Source of the DNA: Ailanthus altissimus
Taxonomy: Eukaryota > Streptophyta > Magnoliopsida > Sapindales > Simaroubaceae
Reading direction: 5' to 3'
DNA length: 64,000 nucleotides
Assembly: GCA_946807835.1 (NCBI GenBank)
Contig: OX327712.1
Coordinates: forward strand, 17,936,001-18,000,000
The position numbers and the translations under genes were made by a program. The notes below the pieces were generated by a model, which worked only from the letters and a program-made list of their open reading frames with translations, made no database searches and was not told where the DNA came from. Positions 35,071-47,092 of this stretch are shown in pieces. The stretch's first letter is position 1. Each line of letters opens with the position of its first letter.

Positions 35071-36473
35071 TAAATTAGAAAAAATGTCATTTTTATCTAT
35101 AATTTTATAATCAACTTAGTCTTTATATTTTAATAAATATTACATTAATCTCTATTGTTAATTTTTTTTTTATTAAATAGTTACTTTTTTTTTTATTTTT
35201 ACCGTAATATCTTTAGTTAAATGTTTACCAAACAACATGACACATGTCATGACGCATGTCCTAACGTAATTGATTTATATTTTTATTAACTATATTTAAA
35301 ATTAAATTAAATAAAATAAAAAATTACCATTGTTGTTAGAAAACAATGACCAGCCGTTTGCTATTTTTTTGATGATATTTCGATAATAAAAATTATTCAA
35401 TTTTATATCATTGAACTCTATTTTTTTATGATCTATATAATGTTGGAATCATTTTTAACCCAAAAAAAAAAAGATATCAAAATATGACAAAAAGTGGTGG
35501 GGAGTGGTGGGGAGGAGTGGCTGCCAGCGTCAAATGGTGAGGGGTGACTTGCACCGCCCCTCATCTATAGATAGATCGACAACTAACTTGTTCATAGATG
35601 GGAGAGGTGCAAGTCATCGCTCTGATTGATGACGAGGGTCGTCGCCCCTCCCCACTATTTTTGGTAATTTTTGTTTTGTTTTGTAAAAAAATGATCGTAC
35701 TATTATGAAAATCAAGAAAAATAAAATTTAATAATATAAAATTTAGCCTTAATTAGTATCACATCGTCGTCGAAAAATGACAGCTAGAGGTTGGCTGGTC
35801 GTCATTTTTCAAAGATGGTGAGCAGTAAATGTTTTAATTATTTATTATATATTTTAATTTTAAATTTTTTTATTAAAAATATAAACCAATTATATGATGA
35901 CACATGTTATTTCTAACTAATTATATTATGTCATGTGTCCTTTTATTAAAAATATTTATTTCTTCAAAAAAAATATTTATTAAACTTATAAACTAATTAA
36001 TATGAGGATACGTGTCATTTGTAACTAATTATATTATGACATATATCTTTTTTATTAAAAATATATATTAATATACTTTCAAAAAGATTTATTTCTTAAA
36101 AGAAAATATATTTATTAAAAATATAAACTAATTACATAATGACACATGTTCTTTTATTTAAAATATATATTTAATACAATTATTAACTAATTACGATAAG
36201 TGTCATTATTAATTTATTATATTATGATACTTGTTTTTTTATTATATTTTTTTAATATTTTATTTTATTTTATTCATTATATAATTAATAAATTTATCTT
36301 TTTGACTTTTCAAATTAATATTTTAGCCGCTTTATTTTAAATATAGAAAAAGTATTATTTTATTTTTGAAGAAAACTCGTTTAACATAATTTTTTTAACG
36401 GTAGAGATTAACATTATATTTATTAAACACATAGAGACTAAGTAAAAACTAAAATGTCATTTTCTAATTTTTA
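35071..36473. mobile_element. Foldback/MITE-like DNA element, copy 2
   Basis: Same element as at 6366-7768, carried by the large duplication. Terminal and internal inverted repeats are unchanged as far as I can see. Confidence 0.65.
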
Positions 36474-36523
36474 AATAAATAAGTGATTAAATAAATATTT
36501 ATCTCTAAAATTATTAAAATTTT

Positions 36524-36757
36524 GACATTATCATTTCTGGCACCATGCTGATTCGGGGAGATGCAGATTCATCAACTGTATATAGTGGGGGGTTCTCGTA
36601 TATTCATTGGATTTTAGACCCAAATTTATGTTTTGGACAAATGCAATTCAAGTTGCATGCAAGATGAATTTATTGTTGAATTTCTCAGCACAATAGTACA
36701 ATATTTTTTTTCTTTTTTCTTGAAGAAATAATAAATAATAATTTAATATGCGTCCAG
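36524..36757 (+). repeat. Direct repeat unit A1, copy 2
   Basis: Counterpart of 7819-8052; its old tandem partner is at 37555-37787. Confidence 0.8.
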
Positions 36758-37554
36758 ATTTAAATGATTTATTTATAGTTATTTAATGCATTCAGATTTA
36801 CTTCATTTGGTGTCACCTTCTTTGAACTGAGATGTCGAAAATGGATGTAGCCAATTCTGTTTCATCAACATCCATTGATTCACTGTTCGCGAATCAGGAG
36901 TATTTTATCATCAACCCTATCACCATTAATTTGTTTTTTGTCTTTTCCTTATCAATGACTTAGGTAGTAGTTATTATTATTATTTTTTACTAAATTTTAA
37001 ATATAATTGAATTAATTTGAATATTAAATATAATTATTATATTTGTTAAAAATGAGTTAAAAGTTTCATTTTAAGTTAGAAATAAATGATGTAAATGAAT
37101 TAAACAAAAAAAAAAAGTTAAAATAATCATTTTTTTTTCAAATCTAGTAAAAGTGGCTCATTTGGGATTATTTATTGAATCCAGATGATAGTCGAAGCAA
37201 GTGGGCGACCTTCTTTTGGGTCCAGCGCATATTAATTATTATATCTCAGGCTCAGAGTACTATAATTGAGATGGCACAATAACCTATCAGACAAGACATT
37301 CTGATTCGAGATGTCTTGATCGAGATGGCACAATAGTGTATAACAAAGTTACTATAGTTCCTTGCGATATAATTCTCAATTTTTTGTCACTTTATTTTTT
37401 TTTTTTCATAATATAATCACTTCAAATTTATTTATTTTAAAATTTAAATATTAAAATATATTTTTAGAAAAAAAACAACTCAAATTTATGTTTGAATTTA
37501 AATATTTTATTTAATATTATATTTAAATATTTACCTCTCAAGTTATTAATTTTT

Positions 37555-37787
37555 TGACATTATCATTTCTGGCACCATGACGGCTCGGGGAGATGCAGAT
37601 TCATGAGGGGGCGGGGGGGGCGGGGGGGGGGGGGGAGTTGAGGAAATAACAAATAACAAATTATTCATTGGACATATGCAATTCAAGTTGCATGCAAGTT
37701 GAATTTATTGTGAATTTCTCGGCACAATAGTACATTTTTTTTTCTTTTCTTGAAGCAATAACAAATAATAATTTAATATTGGTCCAG
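37555..37787 (+). repeat. Direct repeat unit A2 with G-tract, copy 2
   Basis: Counterpart of 8852-9084. The G-tract here (about 37606-37635) is one G shorter than in copy 1. Confidence 0.8.
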
Positions 37788-40700
37788 CTTTTTTATGGTC
37801 AATTCTCTTTCATTACCGTCCATTGAATCATTGTTTGCTGATTCTAGATTCTATTTCTTATCAATATTGGACTTGATAGTAATTTTTTTATATTAATTCT
37901 GAATAAAATAAAATAAATCTAAATACTAAATACAGTTGAATGACTTGAATTTAACTGATTTGTTTACTTTTTATTTAAAATTATTGGTAATATCATTCCA
38001 GTTTCTATGTTAAGTCAAAAAGTCAAAAAATTAATTTTTTTTATTAAGTTAAATGATTTAAATTTTTTATTAAATTAAAAAAACAAATAATTAAAATAAT
38101 AAATTAAATTAAATTAAGCCATATTCATCATTAAACTAAAAAAACCCCCTAAATTCTTGTATTTATTAAAAAAGTAATTCAATTGATGGGATTTAATATA
38201 ATATTTTATTAAATTATTGTTATGACATTCATAACGCTGCGGAATAGAAAATAATTTTTTTTTAATCTTTGTTTTTATCATATAAAAAGTATTTTTATTT
38301 TAGGATTTTATAAATATATGAATTTGATGTTAAAATAAATAAAATTTAACAGAAATAAAAAATATATCCGAATTCATGCTAGGTTTTTTTTTTCTATCAA
38401 AAGATTCTAAATCAAACTTCTTATTCTACACCGAGAGGAAGAGTGGACTTCTTATTTTTTCTTCTCTAAAGAACAATATGTATTATGTATTTTTTTACAT
38501 ATGGGTATTTTTTATAAAAAAAACTTCTATTTTTAAAATAATAATTTAATTATAATAATTATTAAATAAATTATTATCTATTAAAAAGAGACATAATTAA
38601 CGTAAATCACACGAAGTTTTACTTTTTATGGTTAACGTATAATATCCAACAATTGAGTATTATTAGACTTCAAAAAATAATAGACTTTTAGTTTTTTATA
38701 AAAAAAAACACTTAATTAAAATATTTTTTTTGACAGTTTCAAAAATTATCTTTAAGATTATATTTATTTAATTTTTAAAATTAAATATTTAATTATATTT
38801 GGATAAGATATAATATATATTAATTAATTTTATCCAAATATAAAATATATCTATTTGAAAACTATTTTATAGACACAAATAATATGTAGTATAACATAAT
38901 CTTTTTTTTTTAATTGTTCACTGTAATAACGAAAGATATGGTATTAACCTATGGACCTACAAATTTAAGTTCTAATAAATTTTAAATAATTAATTAAAAT
39001 CTTTAATTAATTAATTCAATTTATTAATTCTAGTGTTATTCTACTAAAAATCTAAAATTGCATACTTGAAATTGTAAATATAATTTATTCAAAATTTAAA
39101 GTAGTTTATTAATTTAATCACTACATGCAATTCAATCCTCCATAGATGTTTCATAATTGAGTTAGGTCAATTACTATTTTAGCCCTCTAATTATTTCTTT
39201 ATCCTTAAGTATCGTTAATTTACTAGTGAACAGTTATTTTGTAATATTATTACAAATTGAGCACTGTAACTGTTTAGTTTTAAAATTAATCCTTAAAAGA
39301 GCATTCTTTCTAACTTCCATGACCAATGAATAGATTCTATATCTGTAAATCATATTCCCAACCGTTTATCTTATTATGTCACAAAAATATAAAATTTTAA
39401 CTTGTTCTTTAAACAAACCGTAATGAGTATTTCAAATGACATAATGACACAAACAACAGTTTATGATCACTTAAGATTAAGGTTGATTTACATATGATCA
39501 TTAGTTGATATTATTTGAATTCTTAATTAACAACGATAATTTACATAAGAATTCAAACTACGTCTGGTCCAGTCCTATATAATCATATTATATAAAGTGT
39601 CTCCACCATAATGTCACTACATTAGTGATTCGGATAAAATCACTACATTCTAAATGTAGGTGGACTGCACTAGTAATATTTAATTAAAGATTTTAAACTT
39701 TAATTAATTTATTACCGACTTTTTTTATTTATTATCTATAATTTTAATTATTTTCTTTATAATAATTATATATTAAGGTTATGATCACATAAATAAAATA
39801 ATTTTTTTATATTTATATCATAAAATTATGAATACTTATCAAATATAAAATTATAACTTTATTAATTTTATAAAAAAAATATAAATACATATTTTTAAGA
39901 TACTATCTCTAATATATTTATAAGATATTGATGAAATTAAAATTAAAATCTTATACCTCACAACATAATGATTTAACCCCCCTGCGGGACTACCACCTTA
40001 TAAAATGTTACAAAGTAGAAACCTATATTTCGATTAGAGAATCTCTTAATTGTTTCAAAGTAATTAGAAAGAACATTTTTAACCAAAAAGAATTCAATTC
40101 AATTCAGAAGTCTATACCTAATTACCTACCAAAAGCCAAACTCGTCATAAACCCAAAATAATGACGTCATAAATATCATATACATTAAGAGATTCTTTTA
40201 TGTTGATTTAAGATATACATACTTTCTGTTTTTCACACAAAATTGTAAATTTGCTTTTCAAAGTACAAAATTGTAAAATTTTGGAGCCACTCACTGTTCA
40301 TTTCCGAAGTTAAAAAAAAAAAAAAAACATTAGTAATTTTCTTTCTTGAAACTCATAGATGCTATAGACTGTAGTCGTTTTTTTATAAATTTTTTATTTT
40401 TTAAATCTTAATCGAAGACTAAGATTTTTTATTTGAGTTGACAATCCTACGTACTCTTTAAATGCTCCTGTAGTGTTTATTACGAGGCGGCGAGGCCGTG
40501 GATCCTACCCCTATCACTTCATTTATATATATATTTTCGTAAGTATTTTAATATTTTTTAGAGGTACTTTAGTCTTTAAATTATTTTTAATTTTTATATT
40601 TTCATATTATTTAAAAAATATTACTAATAATTTTTATTTTTAACTCATTTTTTTTAAAATCATAAAATTAAAATAAAATATTTAATATTCACAAAATCCA

Positions 40701-41132
40701 AATTTAAACTATTTTATTCTTAAATATATTTTTTTAGAAATACTTTAATAATTTTTAAAGGGGTTTTAGTGTTTGAGTTATTTTTTATTTATATTATTTA
40801 GGGAAATGATCACTAATAGCTCTTTTTTTAAAACTCATATTTTTTTTTACTTATAAAATTAAAATACAATTTTAATAGTTATAAAATTTAAATTTGGATC
40901 ATTTTATTTTACTTCTAAATTATATTTTACCTCTCTCCTATAATGTTATATGATTTTTTTTTCTTCTAAAATTCACTCAATCAACACTTTAAAAATTTGA
41001 GTTTAAAAATAAGTAGATCATGTATTTGAGTATTAGCATTTTGACGGTTGGAATCTAAAAAGACTAGTTTGAGAAATGAAAATTCATAAAATGGATAAAG
41101 AGAATGAAATTGAGGATGAAAAAGAATACAAA
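37788..41132. other. AT-rich intergenic DNA, copy 2
   Basis: Same content as 9085-12429, including the probable old LTR (about 38219-39713). C38960 is the one substitution I found against copy 1. No gene is supported. Confidence 0.4.
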
Positions 41133-41629
41133 GCCTAGAATCCTTTGCGCGTCGCATGTTAGACCTGTGATTAGGTTTTGCACCCCGCTACGCTACACTT
41201 GGAATGGCGCGCAACCTTCTGCGAGACACAAGAAATTCTGGCTTCGCCTTCTTCTTCCTCTTTGATTTCATTCTTTTTCTTTTATTTATCATATTTTCTC
41301 GTTGACACACTTTATTTTTTCAATAGAGTACTTTTTATTTATTTATTTAGACAATGACAAAATTTTTTTTTTGGGGGTTAATTTTGTGACTCAAACAACA
41401 AGGTTTTTGAGTTATGTTATTAACAAGGATAATTTCGTCTATTTACTATCTTATTGGATAATAAAAATTAACCAAATAATTTTTTACTATAAAATATTAT
41501 AGGCTTTTTTAAGGGGGCTATTAGCGAACATTTTTTTTTATAACACACATGATTTAATGGTGAATTTAATTCTTAATTTTCATGTTAGGATCTTGAATTA
41601 TTTCATGTGTTTCACTTATATTTAATTAT
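41133..41629. other. Unique DNA right of the duplication
   Basis: The first 130 bp are GC-richer than their surroundings (words such as CTTTGCGCGTCGCATG and GGAATGGCGCGCAACC); the rest is AT-rich. I recognise no gene or element. Confidence 0.4.
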
Positions 41630-43884
41630 TATTAGGATTTGTGCTTACGTGTCATCCCTTTTGTGTATAAATATTTGCTTTATGTTTATATAATTATGAT
41701 TTCTATAAATCACTAATTATATTATATACAAATATGGTAAGATGCTTGTAACGTTTTAGACATTGCATGATCTGAAAGAGTTTAGATCAGAACTAAGAGT
41801 TAGTAAAATCTAAAGAGTTAGAGCCTTATCTGAAATGAGACAAAAACCTAAGAATATATTAGTAATGACATAGTTGCAATGAGTTGCAAATGATGCTAGG
41901 AAATGTTGTTATGCAAATATGTTCTTAAATTTAATGTTCTTGATTTATCTTCACTAATGCGGGTCTGTTAGTGAAGACCTTAATATATATAGATCAGTGT
42001 ATGTCTATATCTGGATAGTCCAGATGGTTAGTCTTAGCAGACCATGAGTTTAGTGGAAACTCGTATAGAGATACAAGTATTCAGTAAGGACTGAATATTG
42101 AACAGACTCACAAAGATCTCCAATAGACATCTCATAAAGCCGTCAATTGAGAATCTTTCGAGTTGAGTAGTATTTGTGGTCCTTAGACCTGAGTGCCACG
42201 GTGGACTTGTGAGTGATCCACCATACTTCGATTCTACACATGTTAGATACCTTTCATGGTCTAACCGCTGGGTGTTGCTGGGTATGGTTCGATGCTCATG
42301 GAGTCCGGTGTGTACAGATATGGGATCCATCAACTCAATTGGGTGAGTAAAATATCCTGCAACTCCAAGATTGTATTTCAGAAAGTTTTATGGCCATAAG
42401 CAGACATATCCGAGAATTAATTTTATTCTCGGGAAAATAATATCGTAAAAGTGTTTACGGATATTATTTATTGAAAACAAATCTGGAGATAAGTTTATGG
42501 TTGAGCACATGGAGACTTGACGGTGTTGATCTATATCTCCGCTCTTCTGGGATATTTATGATGAAAGGATTATACGAATATGTTATAATCTCAACTTGTA
42601 TGGTCTAATGTGCCGTTTTGTAATATATGTAACATGTGTGTGGGACATTATTCACAGATGTGTGAAATAGTTTCATATGACAAATCGGGCATGGACCTAG
42701 AGAGTTTCACAATATGAAGTGTACTCGTTGTACACTGGGGCAGCGAATTGGATTGAACAATTGATCCAACAATTTCCAGCAAAATAAAAAATATTTTAAG
42801 GTTTCTTTTATTATTCACTTGTCAATAATTGAATGTAAAATACATTATTGGTTTATAAGAGTTGTTAACCAATAAGAAATTGACAAGTGGCTCAATCTTG
42901 CTCCATAAATAATTTACCATGTATTTACCTATTTACCTTACTTGGTAAATATATATAAGGTAAATGTAAATATTCAAAATAGTTTTGAATTATTAATATT
43001 TTATATATTAATTAAATTATTATTATTAATTGGAATAAGTGGTAAACACTATTTAGTAATGGAGTAAGCACTTGTTATTAATAATAAGCAATGTTGGACA
43101 CTTAGAATTTGTTAAATGGTGCATTTGTGAAGTGGTGTGACCACTCAATATTGATTAAAAGCTATTTGTGCACTAACAATTGATTCATATGGATGAATCA
43201 ATTTGTTGAGTGAAAAATATGATTGATTAATGTTTGAAATGGCAAACATGGATAAGTGGTGGTGGAGCACTAAGAGAAGTAATCATTCTTTGCACTTAAT
43301 TAAGAATTAAAAGAGTTCAATTTGTGTAATTCAAGTTTGAAATTCGTTCTAGGAGAAAGGAGAGAGAATTGAGAGCATTTCCTAAGTGTTTTTTCTCAAA
43401 GTGTTAAGAGAAAATACAAAGGCTTACTAAGGTTCAACATAAAGAGTTGTAAAAAACTAAAGAAAACACTTAACTCTTCTCATCTCTTGGTAGCAATCAT
43501 TCATAAGGACAAATTATTTTAAGTGTTAAAACAATCATTTGCTGGAAATTCAAGGCTGTCATTCTAGCTTCACAATCCCACCAGATTTAGTTGTGAACTA
43601 GAATTGTGCAAGAGAACACTTCAAGGTGAGCTCAACAAATTAAAGCTTGGAGTTCTTGAAGAATTGTAAAGCTACCTTCATAACCGGGTAGGTTATTTAT
43701 TTATAATTCATTTTATATCATGCATGAAAATATATATATGAGATATATATGTGCTTGAATGATCATACATGTGATTACATGCTTGAGTTTGTTACATATT
43801 GTATAACATGTATGAATACTTTCGTTGCGTATTTAATTTTTAAAATTATATGTATCTATACACATCATACACTATATCACAACA
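41630..43884 (+). mobile_element. Diverged LTR of the same family as 677-3167
   Basis: Collinear with the solo LTR over its length: GGATTTGTGCTTACGTG near the left end, GATGCTTGTAACGTTTTAGA, GAACAGACTCACAAAG, AACTTGTATGGT, CTTCAAGGTGAGCTC and a CAACA right end. The left terminus has TA instead of TG, and I found no clear target duplication, so it is older. No internal retroelement sequence adjoins it, so it is again a solo LTR or a fragment. Confidence 0.75.
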
Positions 43885-44039
43885 ATATTATTGTATATTA
43901 GAATCCTTATGAGTATGCTCTGTGGTTGTCATTTATTTGAATCTTTTACATAAAAAAAGGATAAATATCCTATTCTCTACATGAGATTAGGTTAAAGTAA
44001 AGAATCATAATCGAGTTCAACCTTAAATCCTAACTTCTT

Positions 44040-44790
44040 TACACAGTGGAATAATCGGTATATTAAGTAAAATACTAAGAATTCAAAACAGAAAATAAAG
44101 AGCACAACACAATCACTTACGTGGTTTGGCTAATTGCTTACGTCTACAGTGGATCTAAGGATCTCAGCCTCTCTTATTAACTCCCTAAAGATTTTATAAG
44201 GAAAACCCAATGAAGAACCCTCAAAAAGACCTAATATTTAGTGTACCCTTACTCTACCACAAGCAATGAACACCTAAACGATGGTTCCACCCTAATGTAC
44301 GCAAGCACTTAATGTCTACCCAGTTCTTCCCTATCTTAGAGTGTCTGTTAATGCTTGATTTCAACTAAAGGGTTTACAAGTGTTTATATAGGGGTTATTT
44401 CATGCCTACCAACCTTAATCCTTATTAGAGTAAAAGTCCACTTGTTTTGAAAGTTCAAAACTTTTCAAAATTCATAAATGAGAAACAAAGACGGACTGAG
44501 CCCTCTCTGGCGCCGCAGGGCTAGGGTACTGATCTGGGTGTCGTGGTGCTCAGCCTTGGGAGCTGCGGTGCTCAGTCCTCCATCAACTTCACATTTTTTC
44601 TTTGCTTCCTTCGCATCTTCAAGTCCTTTTTCGCTTCTCTATTCGTGTCCCACATGTCATAGACTTTTTTATATGTATCCCACACGTTCTAGATTTCTTA
44701 TGACCCTCTTATTTGATATTCATCTCAATTCTTGTCTAAACAAGATTGTTGAATTACCAAATCTTCAATAAACCCTTCATTGATTCAAAA
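44040..44790 (-). mobile_element. Copia-type LTR-like sequence
   Basis: Carries the ACGTGGTTTGGC and TTGCTTACGTCTACAG words that match the ATGGTTCGGC / TTATGTCCACGG block of the intron LTR at 23325-23979, in the same orientation. It may be the 3' LTR of the copia remnant just to the right. The ends are not resolved. Confidence 0.45.
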
Positions 44791-44972
44791 TCTTCCAAAT
44801 AAGAAAGCTTCTGGATCTAATCCACACCAATACTCTATTACCTAGAGTTGAGTACAGTTAAGTCTTCATCAAGACTTAACTTTTCCTGAGCTAGTGACTT
44901 TAGTCTCTAAAGGCCTTCGTGCACCTTGCATAGGGTATGGATGCATTGCACTCTTTTTTTACCCTCATCACC

Positions 44973-45335
44973 TCAATGAGCACATTTTGGATGTCGTCTA
45001 GTGGTCTGCATTACCCCAACACCTCGCATTGGCCCACTTATGGCCATCCAAGTAAGCATATAGAGCCTCTCATTGTGCTTCTCACCCTCAAATCTTATAG
45101 ATCCTTGTTCTACTCTTAGGTTTCCTTTTTTCGCTCTAGCCAAATACCCATCCTTATCAAGCTTGCCTAGATATATCAAGTTCCTCCTTAGATTAGGAAT
45201 ATGCCTTAAACCATGTAAGTCCCTAGTTTTTACACCTTGTATCCTTAGCCTTATGCCACAAACTCTCATGATCTCACAAGTTATATAATTCTCTAATAGA
45301 GCTTTACCTCTCTTGGCTTTATACTTGGTAAACAT
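44973..45335 (-). pseudogene. Copia pol fragment (GAG-pre-integrase domain)
   Basis: The minus-strand frame reads GIRLRIQGVKTRDLHGLRHI, then PNLRRNLIYLGKLDKDGY and LYMLTW, the pattern of the domain ahead of integrase in Tork/TNT1-type copia elements (consensus of the type VRHVPDLKKNLISLG). The zinc-finger and integrase core that should follow are missing. It differs in type from the copia remnant to its right, so two elements meet here. Confidence 0.75.
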
Positions 45336-45494
45336 CGATCAGTCGGGACACATATAGACGCTACAAATAGGAAAAAAACTAGCCTTGAAAAAGAATTAAG
45401 GCTCATATAAGGAAAGAGTAGTAGAATAGAAATAAAAATCTTTAACTGGAAGAGCTCTTACTCGAGTAGAATGACGAAGAGAAAGAAAAACAAA

Positions 45495-47092
45495 TTACTT
45501 ATAGGTAACTGAGTTGTCTAGTGTAGATCCATCAAATAAAGCGGTTAGCTCAAAAGTAGGCGTTGTATTGTCAATCTTACCTAGATGATACTCTAAAGAA
45601 GTATCTAGATCTAGATCTAGATTAGGAAATATATCAACAATGATATCTATGAAAATTTTATGCGTGGAAGTAGATGCAAAGCAGAACTTAGACACAGATA
45701 AAAACATTTTATATTCCCAGAAATTTATATGTCAAGAGATACGAAGTCGATTGAAGATGGGATTCTAACACCTATAATCTTTATGTTCTATATATATCTT
45801 AAAAATAGTATAGACGAGTACGAGGTTCTAATTTTTTGTACTCATGGGGTTGAAGAAAAACAAAACATACGCAATAAAAACCCTTGAGAAATAACCAAAT
45901 ATAATGAGAATAATCATCAATAAAAATTATAAAAATATTTAAAACCACCCATGTTAGTAATTGGAGAGAGTGCCCAAATATAGAATAAATAAGGTGACAA
46001 GCTCATACAAGCATATAACTTTAATACCTATCCTAATAGTTCATCCTGTTTGTAGATCCTGAACATAAGAATTAGATACAATAAACAAGACATTAAACCA
46101 AGTTCACATAATTGACAATACATAAAATAGTTAAGGTTAGTTTAGAAATGAGAAATATGTTTGATAGATAAAGATTTCAAAGTGGCATTTTACCGACTTG
46201 ACAAATATTCATTAAAGAAGAGCTGCTTGAATAGACAGTAAATTAGAAATAGAGGTTTTAGAATAAAACATAATAGGATCTAAGGTCATGTGATTATAAC
46301 ATGTATAATCAAAATACCAATAAGAATTATTTGAGATAATGGAGGGGGCAGAGATAGAAGTGTTATCAAAATTTAAAGAACTGTTGAAGCAATGACTTAA
46401 GATCACTAGCTAATATAGAGGAAGAGATAGACAGTTGCTTAGAATTACCTTGTATAGCATGATCAGTTATCACAATAGAAAATTATTTATGACTCTTACG
46501 AAGAGCACTCTAAGATGATTTTTATTTACTTTTAGATGACATTTTTGTGTAGGGCAATTGAGTACAATATACCTAATTAGATGCAAATACATGCATCCTT
46601 GTGTTGATGCCTAATTAGAGGGAGTATGAGTAGTGTGACTGTCAACTGACTTATTCTAAGGGAGCTATAATAGTAAGAACAATATCTGTATAATGTGCCT
46701 AAAGAGTAGTGAGTTGAGCTTTCTTTGAGATAAGTTTATCAATAGCTTGATTAAGAGTAGGTAATGACTTTTAATGAAGGAAAGATGGATGAGTGTGCTT
46801 AAAGGAAACTTAAGCCCATAAGGAGTTGGATCAACCGCAGATGATCTTTGTAGGCAATAAACTTTTATGCATCAATATTATTCTCCAAAATGGGTTGTGA
46901 ACGTATTAATTGATCCCAAAGATATTGCATATGTGAGTAAAAACTAATGATGGATTGCCTGGGCTCCTAGTGCTAATGGTGTAAATTAATAAGTAATTAA
47001 TATTGATGAGATAAGTCAGTAGTAGTGTAGTGATGAGTAAAAACATTCCAAAGAATTTTAGCAATATCTTAGAGCTGAAATTGTCGATTAAT
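45495..47092 (-). pseudogene. Decayed copia element: gag, protease and integrase fragments
   Basis: In minus-strand order: a gag piece near 47090-46800 (LWNVFTHHYTTTDLSHQY, then HMQYLWDQL), a protease-region piece at 46212-46406 (WYFDYTCYNHMTLDP, a worn form of WxxDSGxxxHMT), an integrase piece near 45900 (IDDYSH-like, then LFL) and an unassigned open piece at 45495-45707. Many stops and frameshifts. The gag is cut at 47092 by a nested LTR stack and may resume near 51799. The type is close to Ale/Retrofit. Confidence 0.65.

Larger units (their letters stand above)
28706..41132. repeat. Large direct repeat, copy 2
   Basis: This is the second copy of the block described at 1-12429. Here the gypsy element continues leftward past 28706 to its LTR at 26936, so the homology very likely extends left of the window in copy 1. 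The right edge at 41132 is sharp: copy 2 continues into unrelated GC-richer sequence, whereas copy 1 continues into the DNA upstream of the AIPP2-like gene. Confidence 0.97.

Noticed and set aside
44478..44771. 97-codon plus-strand frame
   Set aside because: Inside a copia LTR-like sequence; composition is Ser/Phe-rich with no known domain.
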